A DNA stretch of 25,051 bases from CAYWNK01 sp047639615. GTDB lineage: Bacteria > Planctomycetota > UBA1135 > GCA-002686595. The stretch covers positions 1 through 25,051 of the forward strand of contig JBLIOL010000037.1 in assembly GCA_047639615.1 (NCBI GenBank), in the 5' to 3' direction. Shown one piece after another: positions 1 to 7,310 of this stretch (position 1 is the first letter of the stretch; each line of letters starts with the position of its first letter). The notes under the pieces are model-generated. The model ran no database searches, had not been told where the DNA came from, and saw only the letters and a program-made list of their open reading frames with translations. A program made the translations under genes and the position numbers.

Positions 1-1
1 T

Positions 2-690
2 GGATCGCCCGCAGGGGAGCCGAGCATGCCGCTGCGCGTGGGCAAGGCGCACATCCTCTCGGGGCTCGACGGCTCGACTCTGCGCACCCTTGACGGGACC
101 TTTCCTGGTGGCCTGTTCGGTTGGTCCGTTGCAGGAATCGGTGACGCTGATGGGGACTCAGTCGCCGACCAAGTTGTCGGCGAACCCTTTTCCGGATCTA
201 CGCCCAATACGGCCATTCGTGGCCGCGCGCGGGTGTAATCCGGAGCTAGCGGCGGACTTGTCCACGACATTGAGGGGTTGTCACCGGGGAGAGCCTTGGA
301 AAGGTGGTCGCGGGCACTGGTGATTGGAGCGGCGACGGGAGTGGCGATTTCGCGGTCTGGAGCCAGGAGACGAGCTATCCGTTCACCTACCACGGGCACG
401 TTGAGGTGTACTCCGGGTCCGATGCCAGCGTGCTATTTTCCTATACGGGAGCAGCCGGCAGTCTTCAGCTTCATGAAACCCTAGGTGTTGGCGGGGACGT
501 CAATGGCGACGGAGTTCTCGACTTGGCGATCCCGATCGACCTGCAAACGGTCTCTCTGCCGGACGGTCAGAACTACCTGCACGCAGTGCAGGCCGGCGAG
601 ACCATCATGTGGCAGTACTGGCATGGGAACAATTCGACGAACTCCGGCATCTTCCGCTTCTCGAGCGCGGTTGCCGTTCCCTTCCAGTGA
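2..690 (+). pseudogene. FG-GAP repeat (integrin-alpha-like beta-propeller) protein, 3' part, with a nonsense codon and a frameshift
   Basis: The gene runs in from the left edge, so only its 3' end is visible. The first frame (from base 2) reads as FG-GAP blades with calcium-type loops such as DADGDSVAD. It stops at TAA 236-238, where the family pattern RARV-Y-SGASG expects Tyr, a one-base change from TAC/TAT. The same frame continues sensibly as SGASGGLVHDIEGLSPG and then loses sense near 286-290. From there the +1-shifted frame carries on as GESLGKVVAGTGDWSGDGSGD and ends at TGA 690 after another DVNGDGVLD loop. One G missing from the run at 286-289 (four seen, five needed) restores the frame. 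FG-GAP proteins are usually large exported or surface proteins. Two independent lesions suggest a decayed gene, although a sequencing error in the G run cannot be excluded. The family call is sure; the pseudogene call is likely. Confidence 0.75.
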
Positions 691-699
691 CACCTAGCC

Positions 700-731
700 C
701 CCGACGGGGCGCGTATCAACGCCCCGTCGGG
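700..731. terminator. 12-bp perfect stem-loop between convergent genes
   Basis: Bases 700-711 pair perfectly with 720-731 around an 8-base loop, 9 bases after the stop of the FG-GAP gene and 56 bases past the stop of the radical SAM gene on the other strand. The stem is very GC-rich. No T run follows on either strand, so this is terminator-like rather than a textbook intrinsic terminator. Being symmetric, it could serve both convergent genes. Confidence 0.6.
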
Positions 732-786
732 CAGTACCCGGGGTCATCTCAGAGGTTCAGAACTTCCTGGACAACGTCCGCAAGTC

Positions 787-2328
787 CTAATCGACATGAG
801 CGACCACTCGTTCGTCGCCCATTTGAAGACGCGTGGCGAGGCGATGCACTACCTTGGCTCCTAGGAGTGACAGCAAGCGCACCGATCCCTTGCTGACGAC
901 ACGCCAGCTGTAGTCAAGCGGAGCCCATGTGCGCAGGCCGCGCACGCCTTGGGCGCGGTTGTAGAGCTGGTTCTGCTCCGTGACCATCCACTCGGAGTAC
1001 AGCATGTACATCCAGAGTAGCGGCAGCCTGAGGTAGCGCTGGCTGAGTGTTCGCGTAGCGAAGGGTAGGAGCCGCGGCCAACGCACGAGCACCGGGAACC
1101 ACTTGTGCAGGTTCTCGATGGCTTGCTTGTCAGCAACTTCGATGGTCGACTCACGGTTGAATTGGGAGGGGAAGTCGTCGTACTTCGCGACCGCGATACC
1201 CATGTCCTTGGTGATGTCGTTCAACTCGAATTCGGGGTAGGGCTGCACGATCGAGCAGAGAGGGTGGTCCACCTGGCACTCGATGTTGAGCTTCACCGTA
1301 TCCAGGTCTTCCTGTAGCGTTCCACCAGGTCCGCCCAGCATGTTGAGGGATCCCAGGCGAATGCCGTGCTTACGAATCCAACCAGAGGCATCCCGCAGGT
1401 GCTGGATGTCGGTGTTCTTCCGGTAGATCACATTGCGCATGTGATCGTTGGCAGCTTCGAATGCGACCCGAGCGTAAATACAGCCGGCGGCCTTCAGTTG
1501 CTCGATGTGAACCTCTTTGGTCATGTTGGCCATCAGAATCACATCAAACGGCAGACCGACCTCTACGGGCCAGCGTTCGCAGAACTCCGCGAGCCAGTCC
1601 GGCTGTAGATTGAAGATGTCATCCAAGAAGTGCACGAAGGTCAGTGGATACTTCGAGCGAATGTCCAACACTTCCGCGATCACATGGCTAACCGATCGCT
1701 TGCGTACGTACTCGCGATTGCGAGCCTTGTAGACCTTGCCCTTCCAAGCATGATGAAAGCAGAAGGTGCATAGCATGGGGCAGCCGCGTTGGGTGAGTAC
1801 AACCTTGCGCGGGCTGTCGCGGTAGAGGGGCTGCGCGTCGTAGATGACCGAGCGATCGGGGAAGCCCAGGGCATCAAGGTCGCGCACAAGAGGTCGCAAG
1901 GGGTTCTCATGCACCTGACCCTGTTCGTCGGCCCAACACAGATTGTCGATTTGGCGCCAGTCCTCGCCCGCCTCTAGTGCCTCTAGCAAATCGACAATGG
2001 TACCCTCGCCTTCTCCGCGGCAGACCGCGTCGATCTCCGGTTGCTTGACGCAGTCCGGTACAAAGGTGACGTGCGGTCCGCCCATGAGGGAGAAGAACTT
2101 GAACTTGGCTTTGAGCAGCCGGTTCAGATCAAAGATCGGCTTGTGGTTGCCGGTCATTAGGGACCAGGTGATGACGTCAGGTGCGTACTCCTTGATCGTA
2201 GAGAGCCACTTGGGATCTGGCAGGCAGATGGCTTTCATCTCATGACCAGCGTCTTTGACCACGCGGCTGAGGACCATTGGACCGAGCATCTCCTGGGGGA
2301 GTGTGCGGGTGATATGGAGGACCTTCAT
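787..2328 (-). CDS. B12-binding-domain radical SAM protein
   Basis: This 513-residue protein has an N-terminal cobalamin-binding-like Rossmann domain (about residues 1-125) with the SLMGGPH turn and a CRGEGE segment, but no DxHxxG base-off motif. A radical SAM domain follows, with the 4Fe-4S motif GCPMLCTFC (Cys183, Cys187, Cys190). The C-terminal 150 residues are basic and aromatic-rich and may mediate substrate or membrane contact. Such enzymes use S-adenosylmethionine, an iron-sulfur cluster and often cobalamin for methylations or ring rearrangements. The substrate cannot be told from the sequence. The start is ATG 2328 (MKVLHITRTLP), where the B12-domain pattern begins; the open frame extends 89 codons further upstream, but that part is unlike the family. 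It is divergent from the tryptophanase gene, which hints at, but does not prove, a related indole or aromatic substrate. Confidence 0.85.
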   Translation of the reverse strand: MKVLHITRTLPQEMLGPMVLSRVVKDAGHEMKAICLPDPKWLSTIKEYAPDVITWSLMTGNHKPIFDLNRLLKAKFKFFSLMGGPHVTFVPDCVKQPEIDAVCRGEGEGTIVDLLEALEAGEDWRQIDNLCWADEQGQVHENPLRPLVRDLDALGFPDRSVIYDAQPLYRDSPRKVVLTQRGCPMLCTFCFHHAWKGKVYKARNREYVRKRSVSHVIAEVLDIRSKYPLTFVHFLDDIFNLQPDWLAEFCERWPVEVGLPFDVILMANMTKEVHIEQLKAAGCIYARVAFEAANDHMRNVIYRKNTDIQHLRDASGWIRKHGIRLGSLNMLGGPGGTLQEDLDTVKLNIECQVDHPLCSIVQPYPEFELNDITKDMGIAVAKYDDFPSQFNRESTIEVADKQAIENLHKWFPVLVRWPRLLPFATRTLSQRYLRLPLLWMYMLYSEWMVTEQNQLYNRAQGVRGLRTWAPLDYSWRVVSKGSVRLLSLLGAKVVHRLATRLQMGDERVVAHVD

Positions 2329-2535
2329 GGAAACGTTGCTCGGGTACGGCGCTGAGAGAGTCGCGGTTCGGAAAGCGTAGTGGGCTATCGTCCAAGAGGC
2401 GGAGCTAGGCGGACGCAGTTCTCGTCCTGGAGCGTCCCTACGGACAAAGACCTTGGGGTGTTCGCCACGGGGCGTAGGTCCCTTGACTGCCATTGGTGTC
2501 CTACTCCTTGCTCCCCCTTCAACACTGGATATCGA
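2329..2535. promoter_or_regulatory. Divergent intergenic region between the radical SAM gene and tnaA
   Basis: These 207 bases must hold the promoters of both divergent genes. The best -35-like string for tnaA is TTGACT at 2483-2488, but no good -10 box follows at normal spacing (TACTCC at 14 bases is the nearest). No Shine-Dalgarno motif precedes either start. I see no tnaC-like leader peptide with a Trp codon next to a Rho-type site. Confidence 0.3.
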
Positions 2536-3939
2536 ATGCCCCGACCGCTTCCGATCATCGAGCCCTTCCGCATCAAGAGTACCGAGCCAATTCACCTAAC
2601 AACCCGTGAGCAGCGCGTGGGTTTGCTTGAGAAAGCTGGTGGGAACCTGTTCAAGTTGCTCTCCGATGATGTGCTCATCGACCTCTTGACGGATAGCGGT
2701 ACCGGCGCCATGTCAACGGAACAGTGGGCATCGATCATGCGCGCCGACGAGTCCTATGCGGGCGCTCGTAGCTTCCTGCGCTTTCAGGAGGCCGTGCGAG
2801 ATCTAACGGGATACGAAGAGGTGATTCCTACGCACCAAGGTCGAGCGGCAGAGCATCTGCTTTTCCGATCGGTGCTCAGTGCGGGTCAGATCGTGCCCAA
2901 CAATACGCACTTCGATACCACGCGCGCCAACATCGAAGACACGGGTGCTCAGGCCCTGGACTTACCTTGCCCAGAGGCGGCGGATCGCACGAGCGACGAG
3001 CCCTTCAAGGGAAATATGGACCTAGTGCGGCTAGAGGAATTGCTGATCAGCAAGGGCCACCGTGTGCCAATGGTCATGATCACCATCACCAACAACGCCG
3101 GCGGTGGTCAACCGGCGAGCTTGCATCACATCCGAGAACTATCAGCGCTCTGCAAGGTACACAGCAAACCGCTATTCATCGATGCCTGTCGCTTCGCGGA
3201 GAACGCTTGGTTGATCAAGGAACGCGAACAGGCCGAGGCTCACCGTTCACCGCGCGACATTGCGCACGAGATCTTCTGCTTGGCTGACGGCTGCACGATG
3301 AGCGCCAAGAAGGACGGGCTCGCGAACATAGGCGGATTCCTGGCCTTGCGCGATGGTGAGTTGGCTACGCGTTTACGTCAACGGCTCGTGGTGACCGAGG
3401 GCTTCCCTACTTACGGCGGTCTCTCAGGGCGCGATATGGAAGCCGTGGCTCAGGGATTGGTGGAAGTCCTCGAGGAAGACTACTTAGCCTATCGCTGCGC
3501 CACCGTGCGCTACGTTGTGCGCGAGTTGGTAGAGGCTGGGATTCCAGTTGTGCGGCCGGCCGGCGGACATGCAGTTTTCCTCGATGCGGCAGCATGCTTG
3601 CCACACCTCTCTCCCGGTGACTACCCCGGACAGGCCCTGGCTATGGAGCTCTACTTGGAGGGCGGCATTCGTTCCTGCGAAATTGGCACCGTGATGTTGG
3701 GCAGGATTGACCCCGCGACAGGAACAGAGCAGCCCGCGCCGGCGGAGCTCGTGCGCCTCGCTCTCCCGCGGCGCACCTACACCCAAACACACATGGACTA
3801 TGTGCTTGCCATCATCGAGAGAGTGTTCGAACGCCGCGATCAGGTCCAAGGCGTGCGGATCGCATCCGCTCCGAATGTCCTGCGGCACTTCAGCGCAAGC
3901 TTCACACGGATAGCAGCTTCACAGGTGGGTGTTGGCTGA
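2536..3939 (+). CDS. tnaA: Tryptophanase (tryptophan indole-lyase)
   Basis: This 467-residue PLP enzyme aligns over its full length with the beta-eliminating lyase family and has the length of E. coli TnaA (471). It splits L-tryptophan into indole, pyruvate and ammonia in the cytoplasm. Visible motifs are EPFRI near the N-terminus, LLTDSGTGA, the phosphate-binding region THQGR, ITNNAGGGQP, DACRFAEN and the cofactor lysine in MSAKKDG (Lys259). Substrate choice between tryptophanase and tyrosine phenol-lyase depends on a few positions. Here Ile383 (SCEIG) replaces the Arg of tyrosine phenol-lyases, and His451 (VLRHF) matches the tryptophanase histidine. Some stretches (NIGGFL, GRDMEA) look more like tyrosine phenol-lyase, so activity on both substrates is possible. 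The start is ATG 2536, because the open frame upstream (from 2380) adds 52 residues unlike the family. It stands alone and is divergent from the radical SAM gene. Confidence 0.92.
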   Translation: MPRPLPIIEPFRIKSTEPIHLTTREQRVGLLEKAGGNLFKLLSDDVLIDLLTDSGTGAMSTEQWASIMRADESYAGARSFLRFQEAVRDLTGYEEVIPTHQGRAAEHLLFRSVLSAGQIVPNNTHFDTTRANIEDTGAQALDLPCPEAADRTSDEPFKGNMDLVRLEELLISKGHRVPMVMITITNNAGGGQPASLHHIRELSALCKVHSKPLFIDACRFAENAWLIKEREQAEAHRSPRDIAHEIFCLADGCTMSAKKDGLANIGGFLALRDGELATRLRQRLVVTEGFPTYGGLSGRDMEAVAQGLVEVLEEDYLAYRCATVRYVVRELVEAGIPVVRPAGGHAVFLDAAACLPHLSPGDYPGQALAMELYLEGGIRSCEIGTVMLGRIDPATGTEQPAPAELVRLALPRRTYTQTHMDYVLAIIERVFERRDQVQGVRIASAPNVLRHFSASFTRIAASQVGVG

Positions 3940-3945
3940 GGGATT

Positions 3946-3974
3946 GCCCATTGCGAGAATGGGGCAGGAGCCCC
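3946..3974 (+). terminator. Two overlapping hairpins after tnaA
   Basis: Seven bases after the tnaA stop, CCCATT (3947-3952) can pair with AATGGG (3958-3963) around GCGAG. Alternatively GGGGC (3961-3965) pairs with GCCCC (3970-3974) around AGGA. The two stems share 3961-3963 and exclude each other. No T run follows. They could end tnaA transcription or act on read-through into the next gene at 4065. Confidence 0.4.
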
Positions 3975-4032
3975 TAGGGTACGGATCTCGCGCCTCAGCG
4001 TGGCCGCTGCCCTGGATGCGCTGGCGAGCCAT

Positions 4033-4040
4033 GGGGGGGG
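4033..4040 (+). repeat. G8 homopolymer tract upstream of the zinc-ribbon gene
   Basis: Eight consecutive G follow an ATG at 4031 and precede the annotated ATG at 4065. The upstream ATG is out of frame by one base; a tract of seven G would join it in frame to the zinc-ribbon gene and add about eleven residues. Such tracts can slip during replication. Confidence 0.6.
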
Positions 4041-4064
4041 CCAATCCTGCCAGCACGAGTCCCT

Positions 4065-5267
4065 ATGACTTTCCTCGCCACCTGCTCCGACTGTGATAAG
4101 CGTTTCCGCGTTCCGCATGCCAACAAGGCTTGGAGTTGCAAGGTCTGTGATGGCGTGCTGGTACTCGGCGATGAGGAGCCTGCGAAAGAGAGTTCTGAAT
4201 CGAAGGACCTAGCGCCAGGCGAGTGTTCGGAGTGCGGCGCGAGGAATGGCAGGGCGGCGAATTTCTGCGACGATTGCGGCGCGGCTTTGAGCGCAGGCAG
4301 CGAGGGGGCCAACGAGCAGACGGCCAAGCGTGAGAAGCGCGAGAAGCAGGAAGCTGCCGGCGAGATGCGCAAGGCCAACAAGATGATTGGCGCCATGAAA
4401 CTGTGGTTGAAGGTCTGCCTGGGGTTTGAAGCCCTCGGACTTCTCTTTCGCTTGTTCGCGACCTCGCATGCGCTCTCACCTTCTGGTCCGCCCATGTTCG
4501 AGACCCTGGTCGGTTTGGCTGTCGCGACATTCTCGGTGGGCCTGATCGCCACTGTGATCTACCAACTGTCCAAGCGGCCCTTCCCAGCTGCCTTGGCCTT
4601 GTCGGTGATCGCGACCTTGAATTTGGCTTTGGTCCTAGTGTCCCTGGCGGAAACCGGAAAATCCGGTCTTCCACTGATCATTGGTGGGGTGATCGGTGGT
4701 ATTCCCGCGGCGATCTACTGGTTGGTGACGTATCAGGCGGCACGCCTGACCCGTTTGATGCGGGAGCACCCGGACCTCTTCCTTTCGCGCCGCATGCGCG
4801 GGGAGCAGTCCAGCGGGGTTGGATCGGCGCGCATGCGTAGCGAGGCACGCCAACGCCAAGAGGCGAAGCCGCCCTTCGTTCTGCTGGGCATGCTCGGCAC
4901 CGTGATCTTGGTGGTGATCGTTGCGGCCTGGATCAATCGACCTGCTTCGCCAGACGTGACTCTGCAGGCCATGGTGGTGGCTTGGGACAAGGGCGATGTG
5001 GAGGGGTTAGCGGATTTCGTCCAACCCTCGGGTAGAGATCGTTGGGTGAGGAGCATGCGTCGCTACGAGGAACGCAATGGCTGGGCCGCTGGCTGGCCGC
5101 AGGTGAGCGAGTACGCATGGGAGAGGAACTCTCGTAGTGACCTTCTCTCTGCTGAGTTCAGGACCGAGGCGGGACCCGTCCCGATCAAGCTCCGCTGGGA
5201 GAGTGAATTGGGCTGGGTGATGCGCAGCATGGCTTTCACCGAGATTCGAGACTGGGAGCCGAAGTAG
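4065..5267 (+). CDS. Membrane protein with two N-terminal zinc ribbons and a C-terminal extracytoplasmic domain
   Basis: This 400-residue protein is of unknown function. A first zinc ribbon (CSDC ... CKVC, about residues 8-29) is followed by a second (CSEC ... CDDC, about 54-72), then a charged Lys/Glu-rich linker. Four hydrophobic segments lie around residues 110-230, and a fifth just before about residue 305. The last 95 residues (from VTLQAMVVAWDKGDVEGL) resemble small NTF2/SnoaL-like domains in pattern; this is inference. Zinc ribbons fused to membrane segments are common in planctomycetes and probably mediate protein contacts. The start is ATG 4065, just before the first ribbon, with no Shine-Dalgarno motif. 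A run of eight G at 4033-4040 lies 24 bases upstream. The stop is one base before the TTG of the next gene, so the two genes are very likely co-transcribed. Confidence 0.8.
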   Translation: MTFLATCSDCDKRFRVPHANKAWSCKVCDGVLVLGDEEPAKESSESKDLAPGECSECGARNGRAANFCDDCGAALSAGSEGANEQTAKREKREKQEAAGEMRKANKMIGAMKLWLKVCLGFEALGLLFRLFATSHALSPSGPPMFETLVGLAVATFSVGLIATVIYQLSKRPFPAALALSVIATLNLALVLVSLAETGKSGLPLIIGGVIGGIPAAIYWLVTYQAARLTRLMREHPDLFLSRRMRGEQSSGVGSARMRSEARQRQEAKPPFVLLGMLGTVILVVIVAAWINRPASPDVTLQAMVVAWDKGDVEGLADFVQPSGRDRWVRSMRRYEERNGWAAGWPQVSEYAWERNSRSDLLSAEFRTEAGPVPIKLRWESELGWVMRSMAFTEIRDWEPK

Positions 5268-5268
5268 C

Positions 5269-5997
5269 TTGGGTCTCAGGCCTTCGGTCCGCTGCCCGGG
5301 TTGCTCTGAGCGGCTTCGGGCGCGCTCGCGCTTCTGCGGGAATTGCGGCTATCAGGTCAAGGATCGGGAACGCGATCCCGTGGTGGGTGCGGTAGCTGCG
5401 ATCGCGGTCTGCTATGTGGGCGTACTTCTCGCTCTCATAATCTCCGGGCACTTTGCGGCCGGGTTCTTGAGCCTGAGTCTCTTCGCCAGTGGTGGGCAGA
5501 TTGTCTGTGGCCTCGCGGCCATAGCACTTCTGGGCCGAGGTAGCTGGCGAGAGAGTTTCGCTAGGCTCTGCTCAGCTGAGGACTTGCTCGTGGGGCTGGC
5601 CATGGGCTTGCTGGGCTTCGCCGTCAGCATGCTCTACGTGAATGGCCTGCAAGCCTTGTTTGCGGCGGATGAGTGGCAGGTGGATGATCTAGGCGCGAGT
5701 TTGCCTGTGCTGATTCTCAGCGTTGTCATCCTCCCACCGCTGGTAGAGGAGTGGCTGGACCGCGGCGTTTTGTGGGTTGCGCTGAGCCGCGTCAGCGGCC
5801 CGCGCGTGACCATCTTCTGCACGGCGCTGCTCTTCGCCTTCTGTCATGGCCTGAATGGAGGCGGAGGTCTTGAGGTGCCGCACCGCTTCGCCGTGGGACT
5901 GGCCTTCGGATGGGCGCGCCACAGGAGCGGAAGCTTGTTGCCGGGAATAGTTGGCCATACGCTGCTCAACAGCCTGGCCCTGGCCACGGCCTACTGA
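5269..5997 (+). CDS. Zinc-ribbon CPBP-family (CAAX-like) intramembrane metalloprotease
   Basis: This 242-residue protein opens with a zinc ribbon (Cys9, Cys12, Cys23, Cys26), followed by several membrane helices holding the CPBP/ABI signature: a glutamate pair with arginine (Glu160, Glu161, Arg165 in EEWLDRG), a histidine in FCHGLN (His193) and the last motif HTLLN (His230, Asn234). These residues form the metal-dependent active site of the Rce1/CAAX-protease-like family, which cleaves inside the membrane; bacterial members often process small peptides. The only usable start is TTG 5269: there is an in-frame stop at 5218-5220 and no ATG or GTG between it and the first zinc cysteine. The gene lies one base after the preceding zinc-ribbon gene, so the two products may form one membrane system. 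Its TGA abuts the stop of convergent hemL with no gap. Confidence 0.87.
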   Translation: MGLRPSVRCPGCSERLRARSRFCGNCGYQVKDRERDPVVGAVAAIAVCYVGVLLALIISGHFAAGFLSLSLFASGGQIVCGLAAIALLGRGSWRESFARLCSAEDLLVGLAMGLLGFAVSMLYVNGLQALFAADEWQVDDLGASLPVLILSVVILPPLVEEWLDRGVLWVALSRVSGPRVTIFCTALLFAFCHGLNGGGGLEVPHRFAVGLAFGWARHRSGSLLPGIVGHTLLNSLALATAY

Positions 5998-7299
5998 CTA
6001 GCTGGCCTTGTGGGTGGCCAAGGCGCTGAGCGCGCCGCGGGCTGCGTCGAGCAAGTGAGCAATCTCTGAGTCGCCGTGGGCGGTGGAGAGGAACCACGCT
6101 TCGTAAGGAGAGGGTGGCAGTAAGACGCCGCGCTCCAGCATGCCGTTGAAGAACTGGTTCCAGCCGTCGCGGTTGGTGGCGCTGACGTCGTCCAGGTTGC
6201 GGATTGGGCCTTGGCCCAGGTAGAGGCAGAACATGGCGCCGCAGCTTTGTACGCAGAGTTCGATGCCGAACTCCTTGCCGATGGCGCGCAGGCCGTCCGC
6301 TACTTCGTTGCTAGCGGCCTCTAGGCCTTCATAGACACCGGGTTCGGCCAAACTATCGAGCATGGCTTGGCCGGCGGCGACGGCTAGCGGGTTGCCGCTG
6401 AGCGTGCCGGCCTGATAGACGTCGCCGGCGGGGGAGATGCGCTGCATCAAGTCCTTGCGGCCGCCGTAGGCCCCGATGGGGAGGCCGCCGCCGATGACCT
6501 TGCCGAGGCAGGTCAGGTCGGGAGTGACGTCGGTGAGCTCCTGATAGCCACCCTTAGCTACGCGAAAACCGGTCATGACTTCATCGAAGACGAGCAGGGC
6601 GCCGAATTCGTCGCAGAGCAGGCGCAGGCCTTCGAGGAAGCCTGCATCGGGCGGAACGAGGCCCATGTTGCCGGCAACGGGCTCAACGAAGATGCCAGCG
6701 ATGTCCTTCGGGTGCGCTTCGAACTGAGCGCGTACGGAGTCGAGGTCGTTGTACTCGGCTACGAGCGAGAGGCTTGCGATGCCTTCGGGGACGCCGGGGG
6801 AGTCCGGTGTGCCGAGGGTTAGGGCACCGGAACCAGCTTTGATCAGGAAGGAGTCGCCGTGGCCGTGGTAGCAGCCGTTGAACTTGAGAATGTGATCGCG
6901 GCCGGTGACTGCGCGCACCAAGCGTGCAGCCGAGAGGGTCGCTTCCGTGCCAGAGTTCACTAGGCGCACCATCTCCACGGAGCGCACGCGCTCGATGATC
7001 GTCTTTGCGATGCGCAACTCACCGGCGGTCGGATGGCCGAAGGTTGTGCCGGCGTCGATGGCCGTGTGCAGGGCGCTAGTGACGGCGGCGTGGCCGTGAC
7101 CGAGAATCAATGGCCCATAGGAGAGCACCATGTCCAGGTAGCGGTTGCCGTCCTCGTCCCAAACGTAGGCGCCTTCACCGCGCACTAGGTGCGGGGGGGT
7201 TCCGCCGACTGTGCGGTAGGCGCGTACGGGGCTGTTCACGCCGCCGGGGATTACTTCTTGGGCTTGGGCGAAGATCGCCTCGCTCTTGGGGAGGTTCAT
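5998..7299 (-). CDS. hemL: Glutamate-1-semialdehyde 2,1-aminomutase
   Basis: This 433-residue PLP enzyme of aminotransferase class III moves the amino group of glutamate-1-semialdehyde to give 5-aminolevulinate, the second step of the C5 heme route. It opens with the typical PGGVNSPVRAYR, then has the SGTEA turn (117-121), GCYHGHGD (142-149), the cofactor-binding Asp239 in DEVMTGFR and the Schiff-base Lys267 in CLGKVIGGGLP. Length and order are normal for HemL. It is the last gene of the heme operon, 11 bases after the hemB stop, with no Shine-Dalgarno motif in that gap. Its stop codon directly abuts the stop of the convergent protease gene, leaving no room for a terminator. Confidence 0.97.
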   Translation of the reverse strand: MNLPKSEAIFAQAQEVIPGGVNSPVRAYRTVGGTPPHLVRGEGAYVWDEDGNRYLDMVLSYGPLILGHGHAAVTSALHTAIDAGTTFGHPTAGELRIAKTIIERVRSVEMVRLVNSGTEATLSAARLVRAVTGRDHILKFNGCYHGHGDSFLIKAGSGALTLGTPDSPGVPEGIASLSLVAEYNDLDSVRAQFEAHPKDIAGIFVEPVAGNMGLVPPDAGFLEGLRLLCDEFGALLVFDEVMTGFRVAKGGYQELTDVTPDLTCLGKVIGGGLPIGAYGGRKDLMQRISPAGDVYQAGTLSGNPLAVAAGQAMLDSLAEPGVYEGLEAASNEVADGLRAIGKEFGIELCVQSCGAMFCLYLGQGPIRNLDDVSATNRDGWNQFFNGMLERGVLLPPSPYEAWFLSTAHGDSEIAHLLDAARGALSALATHKAS

Positions 7300-7310
7300 G
7301 GCTAAAGCAA

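Noticed and set aside
236..238. The TAA in the FG-GAP gene as a recoded codon
   Set aside because: TAA is not used for selenocysteine or pyrrolysine, the expected residue is Tyr, and a frameshift follows nearby, so decay or sequencing error is simpler.
698..790. Open frame ending in a peptide-like tail (VQNFLDNVRKS) on the + strand after the FG-GAP gene
   Set aside because: It runs through the terminator-like hairpin, has no start codon and is only about 30 codons long. It could be a gene remnant, but it may be chance.
2329..2595. N-terminal extension of the radical SAM frame by 89 codons
   Set aside because: The residues are low in conservation and unlike the family. The B12-domain pattern begins exactly at ATG 2328, and the extension overlaps the tryptophanase gene.
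7192..7198. Run of seven G within hemL (+ strand) as a slippage site
   Set aside because: It encodes a normal Thr-Pro-Pro stretch of HemL in the correct frame, and nothing suggests switching.
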